This document shows, piece by piece, positions 1-6,587 of a stretch of DNA of 6,689 bases. The stretch's first letter is position 1. Each line of letters starts with the position of its first letter. Location: the NCBI GenBank assembly GCA_964475545.1, contig CAYYXF010000073.1:1-6689 (forward strand). The letters are read 5' to 3'. Position numbers and translations under genes: made by a program. The notes under the pieces are model-generated. The model saw only the letters and a program-made list of their open reading frames with translations. It was not told where the DNA came from and did not search any database. The DNA comes from DASPTR01 sp964475545. Its GTDB lineage: Archaea; Thermoproteota; Bathyarchaeia; Bathyarchaeales; Bathycorpusculaceae.

Positions 1-515
1 AAGATGATTCCCAACTGAAGGAACTCACGCATCTCTTGGAAGAAGAGAAGAAGCGTTCAGAAGACTACCTTGCAAGGCTCAAGTACATGCAGGCGGATTT
101 TGAGAATTTCAGAAAGAGACAGGATCGACAGTTGGAGGACGTGAAGAAGTATAGCAATGAACGTCTTATTATCGAATTGCTCGGCATTGTTGACGAACTG
201 GAGATGGCCATCAAGTCTGCTCACTCTTCAAACTCAAAGGAGACCCTGATTCAGGGCGTTGAAATGACGCTTGGTAATCTGAAGAAGATACTTGAGAAAG
301 AGGGAGTTTCTCCAATGGAATGCTTGGGCAAGCCTTTTGATTCCTCAAAACATAACGCCGTTTCCAAGGTGGAAAGGGGCGATGTCAAGGGATGCATGGT
401 AGTTGAGGAGATAAGGAAGGGCTATTGCATGAAGGAAAAGGTAATTAGACCCAGTGTTGTTAAAGTTGCTGTAAAACCCTTATCAGAATCACAAAAAGGA
501 GTTGAACCCAAATGA
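1..515 (+). CDS. grpE: GrpE nucleotide exchange factor, 5'-truncated by window edge
   Basis: GrpE releases ADP from DnaK and so resets the Hsp70 cycle in the cytoplasm. The frame is open to the left edge: codons from position 3 read DDSQLKELTHLL and run on without a stop, so the TTG at 36 is not the true start, which lies upstream of the window. About 170 residues are visible, so probably only a short N-terminal piece is missing. The charged N-terminal part (EEEKKRSEDYLARLKYMQ) is the usual coiled-coil dimerisation helix. It is followed by the family signature ADFENFRKRQ and by a C-terminal beta domain ending IRKGYCMKEKVIRPSVVKVA, which matches the GrpE consensus of GY, a basic residue, VIRP and VxVA. 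The stop codon overlaps the dnaK start (ATGA), which implies translational coupling. The identification is very secure; only the start is unknown. Confidence 0.95.
   Translation, partial: DDSQLKELTHLLEEEKKRSEDYLARLKYMQADFENFRKRQDRQLEDVKKYSNERLIIELLGIVDELEMAIKSAHSSNSKETLIQGVEMTLGNLKKILEKEGVSPMECLGKPFDSSKHNAVSKVERGDVKGCMVVEEIRKGYCMKEKVIRPSVVKVAVKPLSESQKGVEPK
496..501 (+). promoter_or_regulatory. Shine-Dalgarno site for dnaK
   Basis: The sequence AAGGAG lies inside the last codons of grpE, 10 bases before the dnaK ATG at 512. It supports that start and shows that dnaK is translated from the same message as grpE. Confidence 0.7.
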
Positions 516-2374
516 GTGGTGTGAAACCTGGCGAAAAAGTGCTAGGCATAGACCTAGGAACGACAAATTCCGCAGCTGCCATTTTCGAAGGGGGACGAGC
601 AACTGTAATCCCGAGTGCCGAAGGCCCTACCATGGCCGGTAAGATGTTCCCCTCTGTCGTAGCCTTCACAAAAGACGGCCAGCTGTTGATCGGAGAGTCA
701 GCTAAAAGGCAGGCCACTGCCAATCCTGAAGGAACCATATACGAGATAAAAAGGAAGATGGGCACCGACTACAAGGTCACCATAGCTGGAAAGGAGTATA
801 CTCCGCAGCAGATCTCGGCGTTCATACTGCAGAAAATAAAGAAGGATGCAGAAACCTACTTGGGTGTCTCATTAAGGAAGGCCGTAATAACGGTTCCAGC
901 TCACTTCAACGACAACCAGCGCCAAGCAACAAAGGACGCTGGGGAAATTGCCGGTTTCGAAGTTATGAGGATCATAAACGAGCCGACAGCAGCATGTCTT
1001 GCCTTCGGGGTTGACAAGCTCGAAAAGGAGATGAAGATACTTGTTTTCAGCTTCGGCGGCGGCACCCACGACGTAACGGTGATGGACTTTGGCAAAGGCG
1101 TCTTTCAAGTGTTGTCTACGAGTGGAGACACTCAAACTGGTGGTACAGACATAGACAAAGCCGTTACGGACTACCTCGTGGATGAGTTCAAGAGACAGAC
1201 TGGCATCAATCTTCTTAATGACAAGATGGCAGCAGCCAGACTGAAGGAGGCTGCTGAGAAAGCAAAGATAGAATTGTCGACGCTGATGAACACGGACATT
1301 GATTTGCCCTTCGTATATTCCGATGCTTCAGGCCCCAAACACCTGCATCTCATGCTGACCAGGGCGAAACTTGAGGGGCTCGCTCAACCGATAGTCCAGA
1401 AAACCGAGAAAACCATAATTAAATCCCTGGAAGATGCAAAGTTGACGCCAAAGGACATAGACAAGATCATTCTCATTGGCGGAATGACAAGAATGCCATA
1501 CGTGCAGAGGTTCGTGGAGCAGATGATGGGTAAGCCTGTTGAAAGGGGCGTGGACCCTATGGAGTGTGTGGCAGTTGGCGCCGCGATACAGGCAGCAGTG
1601 ATTACGGGAGAAGTGAAAGACCTGCTACTGCTCGACGTCACACCATTGTCTCTAGGTGTTGAAACCCTAGGCCACATATTCACAAGAATCATGGAGAAGA
1701 ACACCACAATCCCGACCAGAAGAAGCCAGATTTTTACCACAGCAGCAGACTTCCAGACCGCTGTTACGATTCACGTGCTTCAGGGAGAAAGAGCCATGGC
1801 ACCGGACAACGTGTCCCTCGGCATATTCAACCTTGAAAACTTACCGCCTGCACCAAGAGGTGTGCCACAGATAGAGGTAACATTTGACATAGACGCCAAC
1901 GGAATAATGAACGTGACGGCGAAGGATCTGGGCACGGGTAAAGAAGCGAAAATCACCATAACGGCCTCGACAAAACTCTCCAAAGAGGAAAAGGAGAGAC
2001 TGACGAAAGATGCAGAGCAGTTCGCAGAGCAAGACAAGAGGAAAAGAGAGGAAGCTGAGGTAAGGAATAGCGCTGATAATTTAGTCTACACTGCTGAGAA
2101 GACAAAGAAAGACCTAGGTGAAAAGCTCACTCAGGATCAGAAGACCAAGATTGACGCTGCCGTCTCAGCGCTGAAGGATGCACTCGCAGGAACTGACTTG
2201 GACAATATGAAAGCAAAGTCTGAAGAACTTACGAAGGTGCTTCAAGAAGTTGGAACATCTGTCTACCAGCAGGCTGCAACGGAATATGCAAAGCAGAAGG
2301 GAGAAGCGGGTCCGGGACCCGCAGGAGCTGGCGGCGACAAGGTGGTTGATTCAGAGGATTACAAAGTCAAATAG
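512..2374 (+). CDS. dnaK: Hsp70 chaperone DnaK, with an unusual active-site serine
   Basis: This is an ATP-dependent chaperone of 620 residues, full length for the family. The nucleotide-binding domain covers about residues 1-368. It has phosphate-1 loop GIDLGTTNS (D14, E. coli D8), K80 (K70), P129 and R137 (the P143/R151 allosteric relay), E157 in NEPTAA (E171), and adenosine motif GGMTRMPYV at 323-331. The linker DLLLLD is at 370-375, the substrate-binding beta domain follows to about 490, then a helical lid, then a G/P/A-rich tail ending VVDSEDYKVK. The phosphate-2 loop is odd. It reads FSFGGGTHDVTV, so S180 occupies the place of the catalytic Asp (E. coli D194) and H186 the place of Phe200, while T185 and D187 are kept. 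H131 (usually Tyr), T209 and F414 (usually Asn) are also unusual. The gene has no frameshift or internal stop. The start is set by the ATGA overlap with grpE and a good ribosome binding site. The family call is certain; normal ATPase activity is not assured. Confidence 0.97.
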   Translation: MSGVKPGEKVLGIDLGTTNSAAAIFEGGRATVIPSAEGPTMAGKMFPSVVAFTKDGQLLIGESAKRQATANPEGTIYEIKRKMGTDYKVTIAGKEYTPQQISAFILQKIKKDAETYLGVSLRKAVITVPAHFNDNQRQATKDAGEIAGFEVMRIINEPTAACLAFGVDKLEKEMKILVFSFGGGTHDVTVMDFGKGVFQVLSTSGDTQTGGTDIDKAVTDYLVDEFKRQTGINLLNDKMAAARLKEAAEKAKIELSTLMNTDIDLPFVYSDASGPKHLHLMLTRAKLEGLAQPIVQKTEKTIIKSLEDAKLTPKDIDKIILIGGMTRMPYVQRFVEQMMGKPVERGVDPMECVAVGAAIQAAVITGEVKDLLLLDVTPLSLGVETLGHIFTRIMEKNTTIPTRRSQIFTTAADFQTAVTIHVLQGERAMAPDNVSLGIFNLENLPPAPRGVPQIEVTFDIDANGIMNVTAKDLGTGKEAKITITASTKLSKEEKERLTKDAEQFAEQDKRKREEAEVRNSADNLVYTAEKTKKDLGEKLTQDQKTKIDAAVSALKDALAGTDLDNMKAKSEELTKVLQEVGTSVYQQAATEYAKQKGEAGPGPAGAGGDKVVDSEDYKVK

Positions 2375-2430
2375 GCCCAAGCGGCATTTTTTGACCCTAA
2401 TGATTGCATCAGGCGCTGATGGTAAAGAAA

Positions 2431-3549
2431 ATGGCCGCTAAAAGGGACTATTACGAAGTTCTCGGGGTTTCAAAAACCGCTTCAAAAGACGAGATCAAGG
2501 ACACATATAGAAAGCTGGCTATGCAGTATCATCCTGATAGGAACAAGTCGCCTGATGCTGAAGAAAAGTTCAAGGAAATATCTGAAGCCTACGCTGTCTT
2601 GTCAGATGATGAAAAGCGAAGCCAATATGACAGGCTTGGCCACGCAGGGTTCGATCAGCGCTACACTCGGGAAGACATCTTCAGGGGAGCAGACTTCGAA
2701 TCCGTATTCAGAGACCTAGGATTCGGATTCAATTTCGGCGACATCTTCAACTTCTTTTTCAACCGCGGCGACGTTGAAGAACAGATAGCAAGAGGCCGAG
2801 ACCTTGGATACGAACTGGACATTACACTGGAAGAAGCCGCAAGAGGAGTAGAAAGAGAAATAGAAGTGCCAAGAACTGAGAAATGCGAAGTCTGCCATGG
2901 CACAGGAGCCAGCCCGGGCACAACTCCAAAAGTCTGCACCAGATGCGGAGGAAACGGGCAAGTCCAGAACGTTCGAAGAAACGGTTTCTCAATGTTTGTA
3001 CAGGTCATAGCATGCCCCACCTGCAGAGGCAGAGGCCTGATCATAGAATCTCCATGCAGGGAATGCAGAGGCACAGGCTTGATAAGAAGAAAAAGAACCA
3101 TCACCATCAAAGTGCCACCAGGCATAGACGATGGATTTCAACTGAGGCTTCGAGGAGAAGGAGACATGCCACCGGAAGGAGGAACTCCAGGAGACCTGTA
3201 TGCCCTGATCCGCGTGAGACCCCACTCGATCTTCAGAAGAGAAGGAGACGACCTCTTGTACGATCTCACGATAGGATTTCCCCAAGCTGCGCTGGGCGCG
3301 GAAGTGTCAGTACCTACCCTTGAAGGAAACGTCAGCCTCAAGATCCATTCTGGAACGCAGCCCGGGGAAATAGCAAAGCTGAAAGGCAGGGGCATGCCTA
3401 GATTTAGAGGATTTGGCAAAGGCAACCTACTAGTGCGCATAAACATATCTGTTCCAGAGAAATTGAACCAACGACAAAAAAACCTCCTTGAAGAACTATC
3501 TAAGGAATTTGACCAGAACTCTCAGCAAAGAGACCGCAAGAGATTCTAA
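2431..3549 (+). CDS. dnaJ: Type I (class A) Hsp40 co-chaperone DnaJ
   Basis: DnaJ binds unfolded proteins, hands them to DnaK and stimulates ATP hydrolysis by DnaK. From ATG 2431 the product is 372 residues, normal for the class. The J domain (about 5-70) carries HPD at 34-36. The G/F-like linker (about 70-113) is Phe-rich and Gly-poor (GFGFNFGDIFNFFF). The zinc domain has all four CxxCxGxG repeats, at cysteines 152/155, 169/172, 195/198 and 209/212, so both zinc sites should form. The C-terminal client-binding and dimerisation domains follow (RGEGDMPPEGGTPGDLY, then IFRREGDDLLYDL). The frame is also open to TTG 2404 and ATG 2419. I chose 2431 because MAAKRDYYEVLGV begins like other DnaJ proteins. 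The ribosome binding site is weak for every choice (GATGGTAAAG before 2431). The gap to dnaK is about 56 bases with no clear terminator, so co-transcription is likely. Confidence 0.95.
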   Translation: MAAKRDYYEVLGVSKTASKDEIKDTYRKLAMQYHPDRNKSPDAEEKFKEISEAYAVLSDDEKRSQYDRLGHAGFDQRYTREDIFRGADFESVFRDLGFGFNFGDIFNFFFNRGDVEEQIARGRDLGYELDITLEEAARGVEREIEVPRTEKCEVCHGTGASPGTTPKVCTRCGGNGQVQNVRRNGFSMFVQVIACPTCRGRGLIIESPCRECRGTGLIRRKRTITIKVPPGIDDGFQLRLRGEGDMPPEGGTPGDLYALIRVRPHSIFRREGDDLLYDLTIGFPQAALGAEVSVPTLEGNVSLKIHSGTQPGEIAKLKGRGMPRFRGFGKGNLLVRINISVPEKLNQRQKNLLEELSKEFDQNSQQRDRKRF

Positions 3550-3730
3550 GGACACAGCAATAGAGCACGCGTTAAGCCTGCATGTTACCGCATAGTCGCA
3601 ACCATTGCTGCAGGAAAAGCTGGAACTGAGAAGCATGCCTAACGAAACATGGAGCTGTCAATATCCCACGATGAATATGTTTTCCGAAAATGAAATAGCC
3701 ACGCAAAACAACAATCTTTCGGTTAGGAAG

Positions 3731-4906
3731 ATGAAAGAACACAAGTTTGCCACAAAAGCAGTACACGCTGGACAAGATCCAGACCCTCTCACAGGTTCTG
3801 TTTCCGTTCCAATCTACCAGACATCCACCTTCGTTTTTGAAAATGCAGAACAAGGCGCCGCAAGATTTGCTGGAAAGGAAGAAGGGTACATTTACACTCG
3901 TCTAGGCAATCCGACAGTCAGAGCACTGGAAAGAAATGTTGCCGAACTTGAAGACGGAGAAGACGCAAGAGCCTGCGCTTCCGGAATGGCTGCAATACAT
4001 ACTGCAGTAATGTCCATGGTCAAAAAAGGCGACCACATAGTCGCGCCAGACTGCCTCTACGGCGGCACAGCTAAACTCTTCAGGGACATTCTTCCAAAGT
4101 TCGGAATTGAATCCACATTCGTTGACTCATCTGACCCAGCGAATATTAGAAAGGCCATCAAGAATAACACAAAAATAATCTTCGTTGAGACGCCCGCTAA
4201 CCCCACGTTGAAAATAACAGATCTCAAAGCAACGTCAAGAATAGCTAAGAAAAGACACATCACAACAATAGTGGACAATACATTCATGTCACCTTATTTT
4301 CAGCAACCGCTCAAAATGGGCATAGACATAAGCATTCACAGCTTGACAAAATACTTAGGCGGACACAGCGACCTAGTTGGCGGCATAATAATAGGCCACA
4401 AGTCTTTGTTCAAAACGCTAGACCCTGTTCTCAAGAATACAGGGGGAACCATTGGACCGTTTGACGCATGGCTCACATTGCGCGGTATCAAAACCCTGCC
4501 ATTGAGAATGGAGAAACACAATGAGAATGCTATGAAAACTGCAGAGTTCTTGGAAGCTCATCCCAAGGTCGAAAAGGTCTACTATCCAGGCTTGAAATCG
4601 CATCCGCAACATGAGTTGGCCAAGAGGCAAATGAGCGGATTCGGTGGAATGATATCATTTGAATTGAAGGGTGAATTGAAAATGGGCATTAAGCTGATGA
4701 ACTCTGTTAAGCTGTGCATGCTGGCTGTGAGCTTAGGCGCCGTGGAAACGTTGATTCAGCATCCAGCGTCAATGACACATGCCATAGTGCCAAGAGAGGA
4801 AAGACTCAAAGCAGGCATAACAGATAATCTTGTGCGACTTTCTGTGGGAATAGAAGATGTTGAAGACATAATACAAGATCTTGAACAAGCACTAGACAGA
4901 ATCTAG
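3731..4906 (+). CDS. Cys/Met metabolism PLP-dependent enzyme (cystathionine gamma-synthase/gamma-lyase/methionine gamma-lyase family)
   Basis: This is a fold-type I PLP enzyme of sulfur amino acid metabolism, probably a cytoplasmic tetramer. From ATG 3731 the product is 391 residues, the usual family length. The longer frame back to 3605 would add 42 residues unlike the family, so I reject it. Visible active-site residues are Y55 and R57 (YTRLGNPT, phosphate binding from the neighbouring subunit), Y110 (LYGGT, stacks on the cofactor), D182 (VDNTF, pyridine nitrogen), K207 (SLTKYLGGHSD, Schiff base) and R369 (LVRLSVG, substrate carboxylate). All but the last keep a constant offset of 4 from P. 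putida methionine gamma-lyase numbering. The C-terminal ETLIQHPASMTH is lyase-like, but G112 replaces the Cys116 typical of methionine gamma-lyase and resembles cystathionine gamma-lyase. The exact reaction (cystathionine synthesis, cystathionine cleavage or methionine cleavage) cannot be fixed from sequence. The 181-base gap after dnaJ suggests its own transcript, but I see no clear promoter. Confidence 0.92.
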   Translation: MKEHKFATKAVHAGQDPDPLTGSVSVPIYQTSTFVFENAEQGAARFAGKEEGYIYTRLGNPTVRALERNVAELEDGEDARACASGMAAIHTAVMSMVKKGDHIVAPDCLYGGTAKLFRDILPKFGIESTFVDSSDPANIRKAIKNNTKIIFVETPANPTLKITDLKATSRIAKKRHITTIVDNTFMSPYFQQPLKMGIDISIHSLTKYLGGHSDLVGGIIIGHKSLFKTLDPVLKNTGGTIGPFDAWLTLRGIKTLPLRMEKHNENAMKTAEFLEAHPKVEKVYYPGLKSHPQHELAKRQMSGFGGMISFELKGELKMGIKLMNSVKLCMLAVSLGAVETLIQHPASMTHAIVPREERLKAGITDNLVRLSVGIEDVEDIIQDLEQALDRI

Positions 4907-4933
4907 AACACGTACAGAAAGCATCTGATAACT

Positions 4934-5677
4934 GTGATCGTTAAGAAAGTCAATGCGAAGACCATTCTATCTAAATCGAAGGTTTTTGACTACACAATCA
5001 ATCCTTACATTGGCTGCGAGCACGGCTGCACTTACTGCTACGCACGATTCATGAAAAGGTACACTGGCCACAAAGAGGAATGGGGCAAGTTCGTTGACGC
5101 AAAGATCAACGCCCCAAGCCTGCTTCAGAAGGAGATAGAAAAGAAGAGAATGGGCAGAGTCTGGATAAGCGGAACATGCGATCCTTATCAGCCTCTTGAG
5201 AAAAAGTATGAGCTAACGAAGAGATGCCTGGAAATTCTCGCAGAACATGCTTGGCCTGTTACCATTCAAACAAAGTCTCCACTCGCAGGTCGAGACGTGG
5301 AATTGCTGAGAAAAATCAAAGATGCTGAGGTCGGATTTACTATTACTACAGCCGACGAGAGCATTAGGAAAATGTTTGAGCCAAATGCACCGTCCATAAA
5401 CGAAAGAATCGCAACGCTAGAGGAACTACATTCTGCAGGCGTAAAAACATTCGCGATGATAGCACCACTACTTCCGAGAGCCGAAGGCTTAGTAGCTCTG
5501 CTAGAAGGAAAGGTGGATTACGTGTTGATTGACAAAATGAACTATCATTACGCAGACTGGGTATACAGACAATTCAGACTGGAGCATGCAATGACTGACA
5601 AGTTCTTCAACTCCATGAAGGAAGAACTCGCCGATGCATTTGAAAGGATAGATGTGCCTTATCGATTTCTGTTTTAG
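4934..5677 (+). CDS. Radical SAM protein of the SplB-like family (COG1533)
   Basis: This is a 247-residue radical SAM enzyme starting with GTG. The cluster motif CxxxCxxC is at C28, C32 and C35 (GCEHGCTYCYARF) and should bind the [4Fe-4S] cluster that cleaves S-adenosylmethionine. Family features around it are the N-terminal AKTILSKSK and INPYIGCEHG, then DPYQPLEKKYELTKRCLEIL (83-102), TKSPLAGRD (113-121) and APLLP (177-181). These place it in COG1533, whose best known member is spore photoproduct lyase. It is shorter than that enzyme and an archaeon makes no such spores, so DNA repair should not be assumed; the substrate is unknown. Cysteines outside the motif are only C82 and C98. The GTG start has a weak ribosome binding site, but the N-terminus fits the family. 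It lies 27 bases after the PLP enzyme on the same strand and is probably co-transcribed with it. Confidence 0.9.
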   Translation: MIVKKVNAKTILSKSKVFDYTINPYIGCEHGCTYCYARFMKRYTGHKEEWGKFVDAKINAPSLLQKEIEKKRMGRVWISGTCDPYQPLEKKYELTKRCLEILAEHAWPVTIQTKSPLAGRDVELLRKIKDAEVGFTITTADESIRKMFEPNAPSINERIATLEELHSAGVKTFAMIAPLLPRAEGLVALLEGKVDYVLIDKMNYHYADWVYRQFRLEHAMTDKFFNSMKEELADAFERIDVPYRFLF

Positions 5678-6034
5678 TGTTCCATCACACATTTCCATTT
5701 CTTGTTCCGCAACTGCTTGTTGAATGCGAACGCCAGAACTGGGCTTCAAGACCTCAATACTCACACAAAAGCCCGCTTCGTACTGTAAATGGCGAGTTGC
5801 CAAGACCACTCATCAAATGAGGAATGAAAGTTGAAAGATAAGCTTACCCAGCAGCTCGCCTCTTAAACGATTCAGTCCCTCATCTTAACTATCTTATGAA
5901 TCGGCAATTTGGATTCGCAATCTACTCTGTCGGCGCGGGGAGCTTGATGTTGGAACCGCGAGAGAATGCTACCTGAACGTTGAAGAAAGCTGTTGCGGAA
6001 TTTTTGCAGTGCCTGAAAAGAGTCAGAAACAATC

Positions 6035-6041
6035 AATAAAT
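6035..6041 (+). promoter_or_regulatory. Possible TATA-like box for the 50-residue membrane ORF
   Basis: AATAAAT lies about 32-38 bases before the ATG at 6073. That distance would suit an archaeal promoter giving a short leader. It is a single weak A/T match with no clear BRE element, so it is a suggestion only. Confidence 0.2.
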
Positions 6042-6042
6042 G

Positions 6043-6058
6043 TGGACTCAAATGTCCA
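6043..6058. repeat. Short inverted repeat TGGAC-6-GTCCA
   Basis: A perfect 5-base inverted repeat with a 6-base spacer (TCAAAT) sits between the TATA-like element and the ribosome binding site of the small membrane ORF. Its place would suit an operator or a leader hairpin, but an inverted repeat this short can arise by chance. Confidence 0.3.
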
Positions 6059-6059
6059 T

Positions 6060-6065
6060 GTGAGG
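6060..6065 (+). promoter_or_regulatory. Shine-Dalgarno site for the 50-residue membrane ORF
   Basis: GTGAGG ends 7 bases before ATG 6073. This is good spacing and a good purine-rich match, and it is the main nucleotide-level evidence that the short frame is translated. Confidence 0.5.
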
Positions 6066-6072
6066 AATAGAT

Positions 6073-6225
6073 ATGGACTATTATGACTTCGTGATTATCG
6101 TTGGAATATTGCTAATAGTTGGGGTAGCATTCTTTCTTGTCGCAGTACTTCCACATCTAGATAGAAAAATAAGACGACACTTTGCCGAGCATAGTGAAGA
6201 TTCCAAAAGCCAAAGTGAAAACTGA
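6073..6225 (+). CDS. Small single-pass membrane protein, 50 residues, function unknown
   Basis: I do not recognise this gene. ATG 6073 to TGA 6223-6225 encodes 50 residues. After a short acidic and aromatic start (MDYYDF), residues 7-27 form one strongly hydrophobic helix (VIIVGILLIVGVAFFLVAVLP). A basic patch follows (RKIRRH) and then a polar Ser/Glu-rich tail. The positive residues after the helix predict a cytoplasmic C-terminus and an outside N-terminus. A good ribosome binding site supports the start. It ends 31 bases before the end of an oppositely oriented small membrane gene. A longer open frame runs antisense over both but has a composition unlike a protein. The ORF is short and unconfirmed, so its reality is likely rather than proven. 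Confidence 0.6.
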   Translation: MDYYDFVIIVGILLIVGVAFFLVAVLPHLDRKIRRHFAEHSEDSKSQSEN

Positions 6226-6256
6226 GCCCTGTTTACCCTGAGTTGCGACGACAGCG

Positions 6257-6475
6257 CTAAAGCACTCGGGCTTCTTCCTTCACGATTATCCCTATTACGC
6301 ACACTATCATGCCGACGATTGCTGTCACAAAACCGTGAGGCAATAGCAGAAACAAGTATTCGATATCGAACACAAGATTTCCACGTAACCAATCTGCAAT
6401 GAGAGGGGTAAATGGAGTCAATATTCCACCAGCTATCAGAAGAACGCCAAGACGCTTCAGTTCTTCCTTCCTCAA
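6257..6475 (-). CDS. Small two-helix membrane protein, 72 residues, function unknown
   Basis: I do not recognise this gene. It reads from TTG at 6475-6473 to TAG at 6259-6257. An in-frame TAA lies two codons upstream, so the start cannot be moved back, and TTG is the only good candidate near the N-terminus. A charged start (MRKEELKR) is followed by hydrophobic segment 1 at about 9-29 (LGVLLIAGGILTPFTPLIADW). A short loop comes next, then segment 2 at about 41-65 (LFLLLPHGF, then IVGMIVCVIGIIV) and a short charged tail. Both ends are predicted to lie in the cytoplasm. GTGAT, 5 bases before the TTG, may serve as ribosome binding site. It is convergent with the 50-residue ORF and on the same strand as the glycosyltransferase, 120 bases downstream of it. 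Confidence 0.65.
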   Translation of the reverse strand: MRKEELKRLGVLLIAGGILTPFTPLIADWLRGNLVFDIEYLFLLLPHGFVTAIVGMIVCVIGIIVKEEARVL

Positions 6476-6480
6476 CCCTT

Positions 6481-6485
6481 ATCAC
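6481..6485 (-). promoter_or_regulatory. Possible Shine-Dalgarno site for the 72-residue membrane gene
   Basis: On the - strand GTGAT lies 5 bases before the TTG start. It can pair with the AUCAC portion of the archaeal 16S rRNA 3' end. The match is short. Confidence 0.35.
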
Positions 6486-6519
6486 AGCATTCTGCACTCT
6501 GTTATTACAGCGCGTTTCC

Positions 6520-6526
6520 ATTTAAG
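6520..6526 (-). promoter_or_regulatory. Possible TATA-like box for the 72-residue membrane gene
   Basis: CTTAAAT on the - strand is about 48 bases before the TTG start. Transcription starting some 25 bases downstream would give a leader of about 20 bases that includes the GTGAT site. This is weak evidence from a single A/T-rich match. Confidence 0.25.
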
Positions 6527-6587
6527 ATTAGCGAGCGCCTTGCTACGCTTAGATCACTTGTTGCGATCCCCGTGTCTATCAAGCGCG

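Larger units (their letters stand above)
5678..6072 (+). other. 395-base gap with no convincing gene
   Basis: The first 30 or so bases after the radical SAM stop are T/C-rich (TTTCCATTTCTTGTTCC) and could act as a diffuse archaeal transcription stop. Beyond that I see only short open frames. One on the + strand runs from 5842 to a TGA at 5974 (44 codons, internal ATG 5896) and reopens after the TGA to a TAA at 6037. Another runs open from 5889 to 6083 with no usable early start. Neither resembles a known family. A perfect 5-base hairpin CTCAT-CAA-ATGAG lies at 5809-5821. No tRNA signature was seen. The stretch may be a decayed gene or plain spacer. Confidence 0.5.

Noticed and set aside
36..38. 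TTG at 36 as the grpE start
   Set aside because: The frame stays open to the window edge and the upstream codons read as a charged GrpE-like helix, so the gene is simply cut by the edge.
2661..3125. 154-residue - strand open frame opposite dnaJ
   Set aside because: It lies fully inside a certain gene, has an implausible composition (many Pro, Ser, Leu) and reflects purine-rich codons on the other strand.
3605..3730. 42-residue N-terminal extension of the PLP enzyme
   Set aside because: The family normally starts close to the KFATKAVHAG segment. The extension reads as unstructured, Asn/Met-rich sequence and begins with a TTG lacking a ribosome binding site.
5501..5809. 102-residue - strand open frame reaching from the radical SAM gene into the gap
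   Set aside because: Two thirds of it is antisense to the radical SAM coding region. It starts with GTG, lacks a good ribosome binding site and matches nothing I know.
5944..6016. Archaeal C/D box sRNA-like arrangement (TTGATGT, CTGA, TTGAAGA, CTGA)
   Set aside because: The D'-C' spacing of 3 is right, but the guide spacers of 22 and 26 bases are far longer than the usual 12 or so in archaea. The outer boxes deviate from consensus and no terminal stem forms.
6081..6521. 146-residue ATG-started open frame on the - strand across both small membrane genes
   Set aside because: Its product is rich in Arg, Ser and Cys with no domain-like or hydrophobic pattern. It is antisense or out of frame to two shorter ORFs that have clear membrane helices and ribosome binding sites.
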